A DNA stretch of 64,000 nucleotides from Chara braunii (lineage: Eukaryota; Streptophyta; Charophyceae; Charales; Characeae), in contig BFEA01000500.1 of NCBI GenBank assembly GCA_003427395.1, forward strand, positions 430,396-494,395. The letters are read 5' to 3'. Below, in pieces: positions 45,442 through 56,299 of the stretch (position 1 is its first letter; the number at the start of each line of letters is the position of its first letter). The notes below the pieces were generated by a model. That model was not told the origin of the DNA. It did no database searches and saw only the letters and a program-made list of their open reading frames with translations. The position numbers and the translations under genes are program-made.

Positions 45442-45830
45442 AGGCCTCTTCTCTTTCTCCCTTTCCCCCCACCCCAACCGCCCCTCCCCTTGTGCGTTGG
45501 GAGAGTCTCCAAGGACATAGTGGCGTGGCTGTTGCTAAGGTGCATGAACCGCGTGTGTGGACTGAGCTGATTGTGGATTTCTGGTTCCGTGTGTAGCGAG
45601 TCCACTGAGCTCAATATTTGTGTCTTTTGCGTCGCGCATGGTTAATCTATGCAGGGATCTGTATTACTGACGTCCTCTTCTTTTTTTTTTTTTTTTTTTT
45701 TTTTGTGGGAACAAGGCTCCAATCTATTTGTGGGGAGCAGCTCGCATCTCCATAATTTTCTTTTTGGTCAAATTTTCGAAATGCGCGTCTGACTTCCTTT
45801 TATTTGCGGAGTGCCCCTCCGTCGGCCGAC
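44957..45830. other. 3' flank, poly(T) and (CT)n tracts
   Basis: An AATAAA string at 45096 could be the polyadenylation signal of the preceding gene. T-runs lie at about 45169-45190 and 45681-45704, and a (CT)n microsatellite at about 45371-45439. No further gene is supported. Confidence 0.55.
45681..45750 (-). repeat. Poly(A)-tailed SINE-like fragment, copy 1
   Basis: On the minus strand TGCTCCCCACAAATAGATTG leads through GGAGCCTTGTTCCCAC into an A-run. The same sequence with a few changes ends in an A-run at 46019-46095. Two copies with tails at the same point suggest a retroposed family, possibly a SINE, though the pairing is short. Confidence 0.4.
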
Positions 45831-45833
45831 TTA

Positions 45834-45960
45834 GGGCATCGCCACACCACTGTCGAAATTTGCAAAATGGGAAGGGAAGGAACTTCCCGCTAGAACATGG
45901 CCTGATGCCCCCGCCACATTTTTGTCTTTTTCACATTTCGAGAGTGGTGTGGCGAGGCCC
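45834..45960. mobile_element. PIF/Harbinger-like MITE 4
   Basis: A 127-bp element flanked by TTA (45831-45833 and 45961-45963), with ends GGGCATCGCCACACCACTGT and TCGAGAGTGGTGTGGCGAGG plus CCC. The smallest and cleanest family member. Confidence 0.85.
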
Positions 45961-46014
45961 TTACGGCCTCTGCCTGGCCACACCACTCTTGAAACGGGGA
46001 AATATGTCAAGAGC

Positions 46015-46018
<4 letters not shown>

Positions 46019-46046
<28 letters not shown>

Positions 46047-46095
46047 CCTTGGGACAAAAGCTCCAATCTATTCGTGGGGAGCATCGCGTGCTGAG
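46019..46095 (-). repeat. Poly(A)-tailed SINE-like fragment, copy 2
   Basis: Partner of 45681-45750. On the minus strand, upstream of the shared part, it carries CCCGGTTCTCAGCACG, which resembles a Pol III B box. The resemblance is weak and unproven. Confidence 0.35.
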
Positions 46096-46135
46096 AACCG
46101 GGCTCAGCGTCCCTTTGAAATACAACTGAGAATAT

Positions 46136-46507
46136 GGGTCTCGCTCCACTACTATCTGCTGTACGCAATTTCGTATAGCGGCCGTATAGCTGTCAGAGCT
46201 CTAAAAACCGTATATACGAGTCTCCAATTTTGGAGTTCACTACAAAACACTCTCACAGCACTACAAGACATCAATTTGTCGGCCCCAATTTGTCGGCCCA
46301 GACTTCAGGCTCTCCATACGATTTTGCGATGCTATGCTGACCTCCTTCGACCACCCTCCGAGTAATGACTATACGGGATCGTATGGTGAATCCGGAGGGC
46401 GCCATCTGACATCCATACGGTGATTTCCGAAGGTGGATTTCGGATAGTAAGTGGAGCGGTGACTTACTATCTGAAATCGTACAGCAGATAGTAGTGGAGC
46501 GAGACCC
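46136..46507. mobile_element. MITE with perfect 30-bp terminal inverted repeats
   Basis: A 372-bp element whose first 30 bases, starting GGGTCTCGCTCCACTACTAT, are perfectly inverted at 46478-46507. It is flanked by TAT on both sides (46133-46135 and 46508-46510). Perfect ends suggest recent insertion or arm correction. A GGG start and 3-bp target site again point to PIF/Harbinger, but TAT is not the usual TWA. Confidence 0.85.
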
Positions 46508-46600
46508 TATGTAACATGCAGATTCAGACGTTCTCAAGAGTGTTCGGTGGAGCAAGACCCTATGTAACATGCAGATTCAGACGTTCTCAAGAGTGTTCGG
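46495..46600. repeat. 53-bp tandem duplication across a MITE end
   Basis: Units 46495-46547 and 46548-46600 differ by one base. Each contains the last 13 bases of the MITE plus 40 bases of flank, so the duplication happened after insertion. Confidence 0.9.
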
Positions 46601-46940
46601 CCCCTCACCACACAGCACTCTCGAAAGGGCAGCGATGCCGTTGGACACAGGATGAAGAACGACAGTCATACAGCTTTGTTTTTTTTCCGCACGGCGTCAG
46701 GATAACGGCCTGACAACTCTTGAAAATAGAAAGTTCGTCAAGGGTTCTGCCAAGGACGCTTTGAAACACATGAGTTGCAGGCTGGCTGGGGTTTCCAATC
46801 TTTCAAGAGCTGCTCTTGAAAGGGTTTCAAGAGCCACAGTGACTCTGACAGCTCTTGACTGCCCCAAGTGTCAAGGGGCTGTGTGGCGATGCAGCAACTC
46901 TTGAAAAAGAGTTTTCAAGAGTGGTGTGGCGAGGCCCTTA

Positions 46941-47593
46941 CCCTGTCGTGCCCCTGGGGCCTTTGAAGTGGTCCTGCAGGCCCCTGTCAGTGACGGGTGC
47001 AACTTTTCAGCATTGCCCTGTGGCTGGTAGTGGCCACTGGCCTGGGAGTCGACCGTCAGAAGGGCATGCCACAAATAAATTGAAGTTGGACGGGCATTCC
47101 AAAAATTATCCCTTTTTTGATTCCCGTAACTCCATTTTCCGGTAGGATTGAATGCTCTATAGATTGCGCGCGGGTAACGCAGTGGGATCACCAAGGCTGT
47201 ATCTTGCTTTCCCCTATGCATGCTCTGACTGATAGTATGTTCCCGGTCAGTCTCTCCCCTCAATTGAGCGCCTGAATCTGGACGTATTATATTCCGTTCT
47301 ATTTTTGTTTTCTGGGATGTTCCTATCTTCAACCTTGTTATTGGCAATCATGCGTGTTTTGTCACTCTGATCCTGATCGAGCGCCTGAATCTGGACATAT
47401 TTTATCCAGACATGCAGAAAAGCAGATCAATCTTGCTATCTATGGACTGATACCACGCAGGGCATGGGGGCGCAGCCAGGATGGTGGGGTATCGCCGCGC
47501 GCACATTTGGCACATAAACCAGTCCCACCGTTCAGATGGAGACACCCGGTTCCTTAAACCACCATTTGGGTGCTCCTGTAGTGGCCCATACAT
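46941..47593. other. No recognisable gene
   Basis: GAGCGCCTGAATCTGGACRTAT occurs twice (about 47266 and 47379). Otherwise only short frames. Confidence 0.45.
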
Positions 47594-47777
47594 TGTACAT
47601 TTCCTAAAATAAATCATGGCTTGTTAAGGTGAACTGCTCTAGGAAATGAGCAATATCGAATGAATCCTCCGCTAGAACATGGAAATGTACATTTCCTAAA
47701 ATAAATCATGGCTTGTTAATGGGAACGACTCTACGAAATTAGCAATATCGAATGAATCTTCCGCTAGAACATGGAAA
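47594..47777. repeat. 92-bp tandem duplication
   Basis: Units at 47594-47685 and 47686-47777, both starting TGTACATTTCCTAAAATAAA and ending CGCTAGAACATGGAAA. An inverted relative of the unit end lies at 47842-47875, making a foldback arrangement. Confidence 0.9.
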
Positions 47778-48289
47778 TCCTATCCATGGAAGTAGCCTCT
47801 CTCTATCTCTCTGCCCACATGGCCGGAAAGCAGTGTATATGTCCATATTCTAGTGGAAGATTCAGATTTTGCTCATCCTATTGACGGAAGTAGCCTCTCT
47901 CTATCCCTCTGTCCCGAACGACTCAATGCGTATTTTCTTCACAGCTGCTGAATCCAAAATCATCTTTGCTTATGACATAATACCAGTAATAGACAGAAGG
48001 TATTTGGACCCCTGATGAAGGGTGAAGAGGACTAGTTAGCCTATGAATCCCCCTTGGCGGCGGACAACCGTGGCGAAGTCTGCGGACGCGGACTAGGCCG
48101 CAAGCCCGCGGACGCGTCCGCGCAGACGCGCGGCTTTGAAGTTGGGGGAGCGACTTTCGAAATTCGGGAGACGCCACGTGGCGGCGCATCCCCGGCCCCA
48201 CCCCCCCAAACAAAAAAAAAACGAAAAAGATCAACTTTTGGTTGGGGGTGTATGGGCGACATCGAACGAAATTGAGAAGAAAAAAAACG

Positions 48290-48290
<1 letters not shown>
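47778..48290. other. Short repeats, no gene
   Basis: GGAAGTAGCCTCTCTCTAT occurs at 47789 and 47886 on either side of the inverted motif. From 48050 the sequence is G/C-rich with palindromic CGCGTCCGCG strings. No coding support. Confidence 0.45.
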
Positions 48291-49277
<987 letters not shown>

Positions 49278-49745
49278 TCATAGTGTGGGGAAATAGGGCT
49301 GAGAGGGCTCGGTCACCGCCTCATAATCAATCACTGTCGGCGATCTGTATCTCTTGGCCAAGTCCGCCAGACCGCCCCAATAAGAGCCATCAGTAAGATA
49401 GTAGGGGACAGGAGGTTTAGGATAATCCGTGAAGAGCTTAGGATCGAAACTATAGACCAGTTTTGTATTACCCTCGAGTCTCTCGGTTTTCCACTGCACA
49501 AACCCGGCGGTTGGTGCCCATACAGCGTCAAAATGAGGGTGTGTCTCATTCCCTTTTTTCAAAAAGATCCGTAAGTCACTGACTGTGCCCTCTGAGAACT
49601 CGGTGAGTGCAATGAAGATTGACAGATCCTCTCGCCTGAACCCGTCGATCTTGACATACTTGTAGGGGAAGCTTTCCTTGGCAGCAATTAGATTGAGGCT
49701 GTCAAGAACCGACTGATCAATAGTGATGGGGTTGATCTCTCTCAT
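49278..49745 (-). CDS. Unrecognised ORF, 155 aa
   Basis: An ATG-initiated minus-strand ORF with balanced composition, including YKYVKIDGFRREDLSIFIAL and VPYYLTDGSYWGGLADLAKR. No family recognised. Its length in A/T-rich surroundings and ordinary amino-acid mix make coding plausible. It could be a retroelement Gag or structural protein fragment, or an exon of a host gene together with 50495-50220. Confidence 0.35.
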   Translation of the reverse strand: MREINPITIDQSVLDSLNLIAAKESFPYKYVKIDGFRREDLSIFIALTEFSEGTVSDLRIFLKKGNETHPHFDAVWAPTAGFVQWKTERLEGNTKLVYSFDPKLFTDYPKPPVPYYLTDGSYWGGLADLAKRYRSPTVIDYEAVTEPSQPYFPTL

Positions 49746-50219
49746 GTGTTCGGAAAAGTAGCTACCTCTTGATAGGAGGATAAATGACCGTGTTTGATTG
49801 ACAGACGTCCGCCAATTGAGTGTTTTTTTAATATTGTTCTGGATACTGCTCAGAGTACTGTTTCTTCAAATGTTGTTTTCAGAAAACTGTTTTCCCAGTT
49901 GCTACTTTTGAATACCGAATCCGAATGCTAGCTCTGAATGTTGTGTCTGCTGACCGGGAAAACCGATTGATTGCTGATTGAGAGAACTAATTGATGCTAA
50001 GAATCTGCCGACTGAAATTGAGCGCTGCTTACTGATAACGACACTAAGTACTGGTTATTGATAACAACACTGAGTATTGGTTGCTGATTAATCGATACTT
50101 GTGTTCCGAAGGTGTGCAATGTGCTTGATAAAGGCTGACCCCTGATCTGGTTTGCTTTCTCTAGTCTGTCTTTGAATGCTACATGCCCACTTTTTTCTGG
50201 AACGAAAATCAAATTTCTT

Positions 50220-50495
50220 TCACTGATTTCCAAGAATAACCCTTTTTGCTTCCTCAACCGTCCCTACTGAAGAGATGGTGTTGTGCAGTCTTCCGTCAAC
50301 CTCCTGAATATAGTAGGTGTACTCTATCTTTGTCTGATCTCTTACTAAAGTCAGGGCAAGTTCCATCATAGGCCTTGTCTGGTGATGAAGATTCTCAATC
50401 ACTCTTTCTTCCCAGCCTTCAACTCTGCTTCTAAACAGCGAACAAGTCACTCTCACCATGCCATCGTTTTCCATTTCTCTGCAAAGAACCTTCAC
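50220..50495 (-). CDS. Unrecognised ORF, about 85-91 aa
   Basis: A minus-strand open frame; the first ATG is at 50474, and frame continuity upstream cannot be settled. It contains VTCSLFRSRVEGWEERVIEN and IEYTYYIQEVDGRLHNT. No family recognised. It lies 470 bp upstream of the previous ORF on the same strand. Confidence 0.3.
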   Translation of the reverse strand: MKVLCREMENDGMVRVTCSLFRSRVEGWEERVIENLHHQTRPMMELALTLVRDQTKIEYTYYIQEVDGRLHNTISSVGTVEEAKRVILGNQ

Positions 50496-53400
50496 ACTGG
50501 AACTAAACGATCTGCATCCGTATGTCGGCGCGAGTGCCGAAACAGAATCTTGAGTCTTTTAGAGAGGGATATTTGCCAACCGAGGATTGATCAAATAACT
50601 GATCGAATATAGATTGAATGTTAACTAAGTAGGCTTGAATACGTTGAACATTGCATGGATATAATTTAAATGCTGACTAAATGTTCTCTCTCACCTATGG
50701 CGTAGAGTGTCGCCATATGATTCCGCTCTTGTCAGTCTGTCTTTGCTGCATTACATAAGTTTCTCATGAGATAGCCTCCTATTTTCACTCATGCCATTTG
50801 CCTTTGAAGACACCTCATGCTTGAAATAGTGGACTCAATGAAAGAGAAACAAAATGTCGTGTGGTTTCCTATCCATTCCAAGGAGACACAGGATATACTC
50901 AGTGCCTTAGCCCCTTTCAGAGTCCTCTCTCACAGTCTTCACTTAGTACAGGGTATCTCTAGATACTTTTTCCTGGTCTGATTCTCAGCTTATCCCGTTA
51001 GCACTCTGGATGCGGAGAGGGTTTCGCCGTCAGTCTCTACCTTGGGACTCCACAGGGTATGGAACAGTATCAATTGCCCATTCTTAATGTCTCGGTAAAT
51101 AAATCTCGTTGTTTACTCCAATAGTATGGACCCTCCGATATTTTTCTGGTATGACCCCTTCGTGTCTATAACGTTGAGCATGATAATTTTGTCTGAGCAT
51201 ACGTTCATACTCTGTGGTAAATCCCCTTCAGAACCCAGTTCCAGCCCGGGTTTACACAGACTTCTGCGCAGGATCGTTCGCGACTCTCAAGGATTAACCC
51301 CTCCTTGATGGCTGAATTTCCTGTTCCATGTAGACTAGAGGTACTCGGACTAAACCCTGAGCACGGAGCATCGAGCATTGTTGCTCCGAGGACTCCGATC
51401 AGCAGGCCACATCAAAACCCCAGGTGACTCAATCGGCCAGCCAATTAAAAGATGGCTATAATGCCCCCATGTACTGAGTCGATTGTTGAGTCTCAGTTTA
51501 ATTGCCTCCTATAGAATGGATCTGACACTTGCGGGTTAGATAAGTGTGCCGATGGCGAAACACCCAACGACTATACAGTGAAAATCCTTGGACCAATCCC
51601 GAAAGCTGTTCGTAGTAATACCAACGTTAGTGACCAAATATTCGCGGATGAGGATCGTAAACTCAGTAACGTTTTCAGGCTGTGAAAAAGTTCGTTTTCT
51701 CGGCAGACAAGGACTGACTAGTGGCCTTTACCCGTCATCCTTCTACGGGTGCATCATAGTGTAGTTCGAGCCATCAGGGAGTAGTCTCAACTGAGGATGC
51801 AGAACACAGTTTCCTGATGTTCTGTAGAAGGGTTGGAGTAGGCCGAGTATTCCTTCGTACGGACGAGTGAGGCGAAGCATAAATTTTTCTTTATTATTAA
51901 TCTCCGTCGAGAAGGAATTTAACCAAGAGATATGTCACCTTTTTCAGCACTGCCTCCCTCTTTCCCATCAAAACAGAACACATAATCATGCATTATTAAC
52001 CCTTATCGATTCAGGCATATGACTCTCACCCCCGCGGACGTCCCCCCCCTTCCTTTTTCTTTTCCTTTTTCTTTGGGGATAGTCGTTGACTGGAGCCTGC
52101 TCTCTGGCGTTTGGAGGAAATAGACAAATTCTCCCTCATGCAGATGTTTTACTCGTTTTATTAGTTTTACTGATTAATCCTAAGATCTTGACGACATCAG
52201 ATTGGCGGTGTTTCATCGATTGAATGCCACGCGAGTGATTGACCCCACAGTCTTGAACAGACAAGAGTCTACGAGGTAAACAGTCACCACACGAGCAACT
52301 GCCTCACTCATCTGTTCGGTGCTAACTTTTCGTGACCCAAGGCTCATGATCCCCTGAACTGGTGGGGTATCTCAAACTTCACAGGTCGTTGGCAAGAAAG
52401 AAGAAAAGCAAAGACAGGTCATCCAAGGAAACCTTGCTTCCAACTGACTAATAACAAGCCCACATTCACGTACCTTACAGAGTCAACGGTCAGTCAGTAC
52501 GTGATTAACCATTACTTTGCTCAGATCTCAGCTTTGAGATAACCAGTTAAAGTCAGGACACAAGAAACATCCCAGGCGGACATGCATGAAACCGTCATTC
52601 CTTCCCGCTCTCTCATGCCAATCATAAACAAAAGCAGGAGTTTGACAGTGACTTTCTCTTTTTGCTTCACCCGAAGAGAGGAGGGTACAAATGTACCAAT
52701 TAAGAGTCGACGCGCGACTGTCCAAGAGAGAAAACTCAATTCTCTCTCTCACTCACGATTAGCATCGCAAGTCTCGTTGACTGAGATAGCGGGCAACTGG
52801 CAAACAGCTAACCGATACAGTATAACGACAAAATGCCGTGTCCTTACACAGTAATGAGACTTAATGACAGTTAGTCTGTTCTAGACCGTCTTTTCTCTCA
52901 CTATCACGTTTGCGCAAGCAGAAGATGAGAGGGGCAGCGCCAAACAAGGAATGGTGTGGCAGCATCAGGGGCTCTCTAGATGATACCGCCCCTCCTTTCT
53001 CTCACACAACTTCGATTCGAACGCTCACTCGTCCCAACATCCCGTTGCGTCGTCCCTCATTTCCCCCCTTTCAAGCCCTTACTCCAAATAGTTGACTCTG
53101 AGCTCGCAAAGCCATTAACCGATTATCTCCTCGTTTCGGCATTGGACACGCTCTTATGCACATACTCGACATACAAGGCACACCAGTACCATCGCCACTA
53201 ACATTCATTCAATATTCTCCCATGACTCTTGTCACGTTGTTCTCGCGGAATAACACCGAGAGCTTTTCTCACAAAAGCCTGCTCTCATTAACCTTGCCAC
53301 ATCAGATCACCCATTTTTAGGGAGAGACAAATCGGCTTCTCCCCCACAACTCCGCTCTTGTCATTAAAAGCGTTGTGCGCAACTTCTTCTCTTGCCTCTC

Positions 53401-53658
53401 GTAACAGGGAAGAGAAGTAGCAGGACCGGACCCTAGCTGCTCAGTCTCAACCCACTCTCCCCGACAGCAGCTCGCCTACTCAGCTTGTCACTCCTCCTTC
53501 TATCACTACTTGACACTCAGCAAACCTGATTACTGGTCGGCGGCGAGACTGAAGCGTGCATTTTCATCCCAGCGAGAGTTGCTCAATGTTATGATATGAC
53601 AAGAGAGGGGAAAGGTGAGCTGAAGACCAGATGAGAACGAGACGATGACGTCAACTTC
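50496..53658. other. Long non-coding stretch
   Basis: No convincing ORF, RNA gene or element terminus. Composition is near balanced. It may be the untranslated or LTR part of a decayed retroelement, but I could not find matching ends. Confidence 0.4.
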
Positions 53659-54190
53659 CAGCAGACCTGTGTAACCGAGTGAACGCGCTGAACGCGCGTT
53701 CACGTTCAAACGCGCGCGTTCATACCCCTCGCGGCCACTTTCAAACGCGTTCAAACGCGCTGCGCGCCACGTGGCGCAAAAAATTTGAACGAGACACCGG
53801 GGGCCACACGCGCACGCCGTGGACTACGGGGTGGTGGGCCTCTTTCAACAAAACCCGAAAGTGCAAAAAAAGGGCCCCCCCGGAGGCCCACCCCCCCTAC
53901 TGCGTCATCCCCCACAATATGTGAGTGCTCCTTTTTTTTTTCTCGAGGGGGGGGGTGGTTGAAATCCCCCTAATACTGCTCAGACGGCCCATGCAGGCTG
54001 TCCGAAGGGTCGTCGTAGCCGTGTGGCACAGATCCCCCCACCATAATCAAGGCAGGCAGTGAACATGAAGGTGAGCACGAGCTGGCCAAATATATAGTCA
54101 AAATTCGAATTCAGGCCTGTGTTTCAGCAGTTATGGGTTGCTCACGTAGCTGTCTCTGCACGTGATTCTCAGAGCTTGGCTGCACTACTC

Positions 54191-54453
54191 ACCAAATGTG
54201 CATAACTAGAATGAATCTTCTGCAGAACATGGATTAATATGCCGCCATATGTTTTGTCTTTTGTGCATGTGGTGAATAGAGGCCCTTAGGGCCACTGCAC
54301 GTATTCCTAAAAAAAGAAAAATGGGGAAAAAAAAAAAACGAAAAAAAAGCAAAAAAACAAAAACAAAAAACGAGATTGCACAAAAGACAAAACATATGGC
54401 GAAGTATTATTCCATGTTCTGCAGAAGATTTATTCTAGTTTTGCACATTTGGT
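54191..54453. mobile_element. Foldback (hairpin) element
   Basis: Two arms of about 77 bp (54191-54267 and 54377-54453) are inverted repeats with few mismatches. Each begins ACCAAATGTGCA and contains AATCTTCTGCAGAACATGG and CCATATGTTTTGTCTTTTGT. The centre is A-rich. The right arm stops at the gap. Confidence 0.85.
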
Positions 54454-54460
54454 GATTGGT

Positions 54461-54992
54461 NNNNNNNNNNNNNNNNNNNNNNNNNNNNNNNNNNNNNNNN
54501 NNNNNNNNNNNNNNNNNNNNNNNNNNNNNNNNNNNNNNNNNNNNNNNNNNNNNNNNNNNNNNNNNNNNNNNNNNNNNNNNNNNNNNNNNNNNNNNNNNNN
54601 NNNNNNNNNNNNNNNNNNNNNNNNNNNNNNNNNNNNNNNNNNNNNNNNNNNNNNNNNNNNNNNNNNNNNNNNNNNNNNNNNNNNNNNNNNNNNNNNNNNN
54701 NNNNNNNNNNNNNNNNNNNNNNNNNNNNNNNNNNNNNNNNNNNNNNNNNNNNNNNNNNNNNNNNNNNNNNNNNNNNNNNNNNNNNNNNNNNNNNNNNNNN
54801 NNNNNNNNNNNNNNNNNNNNNNNNNNNNNNNNNNNNNNNNNNNNNNNNNNNNNNNNNNNNNNNNNNNNNNNNNNNNNNNNNNNNNNNNNNNNNNNNNNNN
54901 NNNNNNNNNNNNNNNNNNNNNNNNNNNNNNNNNNNNNNNNNNNNNNNNNNNNNNNNNNNNCTTATACACATCTAGATGTGTATAAGAGACAG
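54461..54992. other. 500-N scaffold gap and Nextera adapter remnant
   Basis: Exactly 500 Ns (54461-54960), followed by CTTATACACATCT and the full 19-bp Tn5 mosaic end AGATGTGTATAAGAGACAG (54974-54992). Together these form the mate-pair junction adapter minus its first six bases. This is library-derived, not genomic. Confidence 0.97.
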
Positions 54993-55278
54993 TTCACACA
55001 CACACACACAAAAATTCACACACTTGTTTTTTTTTTTTTTGCTTCCCGTTTCGTCTAGGGCAGGGGGCCCATAGCCCCCTTCAAGCAGTGTCGCTGCTCC
55101 CCACACTGCCCACAGCCCCCCCAAGCACCGCCACTCCTTCCCACACTGCCCAAAGGCACCCCCCACCCCGCCCCCCCCCCTGCGCGAACGCGTCGAATGT
55201 GTTCACGCGCGTTCACCGCGTTCAAATCTTGAATGCAAAACGCGCGTTCAATGAACATGTGGTAACATAGCAGCAGAC

Positions 55279-55792
55279 TGTTAATACGATTATCAGAAGC
55301 CGATCTGTGCCCGAGATTGTGAAGAGTCCTGATTGGCACTTGGAAAGCAGATCCCGTTGTGACCTCTGATATGCCTCGCACAACTTCGCGACACCAGTAC
55401 CCTCTCTCTTGATGACCAATACCCCTGCTATTCCTGGCAGGATCTCTCCCTTTTATCTTTTCCGTCGCTGCTGTAGGAGCAAGACGTCGTGGAGCGTGCG
55501 AACAACCGTTGGTGTCAGTTGCACTCCACAAGCTCGTCCCGTTTTCGTTCACCCCGTCTCTCCTCTCGTTAGCCGCCCTCTCTCTCTTTTTTTACACCCT
55601 CTGCGTTACCCACGTCCTTCGGAGACGTCCATGAGCATATGTCCTCCCCCCTTGGCTAGTCACACATGCAGCGATCTGGTTGACTTCAACATCCCAGCAC
55701 ACGCGTTCAGTTTTCTCCTCTCTCTGCTGTTGACCCTCTCGCCACCCGTGTCTGTCCCCGCGCGCGCCTCACACCCGTTTCTTCCCTTTGCT
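55279..55792. other. No recognisable gene
   Basis: Pyrimidine-rich on the plus strand from 55440, perhaps the downstream flank of the minus-strand ORF that follows. Confidence 0.35.
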
Positions 55793-56299
55793 CTATTTTT
55801 CTCCCGCCCTGCCGCCTCTGGGCGTCAGCTGTCGTGAGTTGTCCTCAGGTCCCTCTTCCACCGGCTTTGCAGCCCGGTGATGCCTTTGGATTTCGCCTGG
55901 TCTGATCCAGGACCTGAGGTCCGTCTCCCGGTCCTTCGCCTCGCTCATCTCACTCTCCCCACCTGAGCCCCGTTCCAGGTGGGCCTGCTCCCAGTCCGCC
56001 GTGTCCATCGAGGTCTCGGTCTCATGATACGAGACCGTTACCTGCATTTTCGTTGTCACCGTGACGCCGCCCCTCCTGCAGCGCTTCTCCACACGGTCTT
56101 TCGTCTTCGTGATAGCGTCCTGTAGCTTTCCATCAGTTCGCATCTCCTCCTTTTTTCCTCCCTCCACGTTGATCCTCAGTCTTAGCTCGTCTCCCCCGTC
56201 GTAGTTGAGTATAGCCGTGATCCAGGGCCCCTCCCCGGACATAGGCTTCCACCGAATTTGGTGGTACCAGTAGCAGGGTCTGTACCCGTGCAAAGCCAT
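55793..56299 (-). CDS. Unrecognised ORF, 168 aa
   Basis: ATG at 56299, two codons inside a longer frame that starts with TTG. Reads WKPMSGEGPWITAILNYDGG, then a Lys/Arg-rich middle and a polar tail. No family recognised. It may be a host exon or a retroelement fragment. Confidence 0.3.
   Translation of the reverse strand: MALHGYRPCYWYHQIRWKPMSGEGPWITAILNYDGGDELRLRINVEGGKKEEMRTDGKLQDAITKTKDRVEKRCRRGGVTVTTKMQVTVSYHETETSMDTADWEQAHLERGSGGESEMSEAKDRETDLRSWIRPGEIQRHHRAAKPVEEGPEDNSRQLTPRGGRAGEK

Larger units (their letters stand above)
45964..46937. mobile_element. PIF/Harbinger-like MITE 5 with nested insertions
   Basis: The left end reads CGGCCTC, then after 6 extra bases GCCACACCACTCTTGAAAC. 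The right end is GAGTGGTGTGGCGAGGCCC. TTA flanks both sides, the left TTA being shared with MITE 4. Its interior (46599-46720) matches MITE 3 in inverted orientation. It holds a SINE-like piece and another MITE, so this composite is inferred from its ends. Confidence 0.55.
53667..55270. mobile_element. hAT-like element 2, containing gap and hairpin element
   Basis: Flanked by a perfect 8-bp duplication, CAGCAGAC (53659-53666 and 55271-55278). The ends CTGTGTAACC and GGTAACATAG match hAT-like element 1, as do the subterminal CGTTCAAACGCG repeats and the shared TTCAATGAAC near the right end. The interior holds a hairpin element, a 500-N gap and adapter sequence, so its true length is unknown. 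Confidence 0.8.

Noticed and set aside
54430-55058. Four overlapping frames of 178-200 aa
   Set aside because: They are almost entirely Ns of the scaffold gap plus adapter bases.
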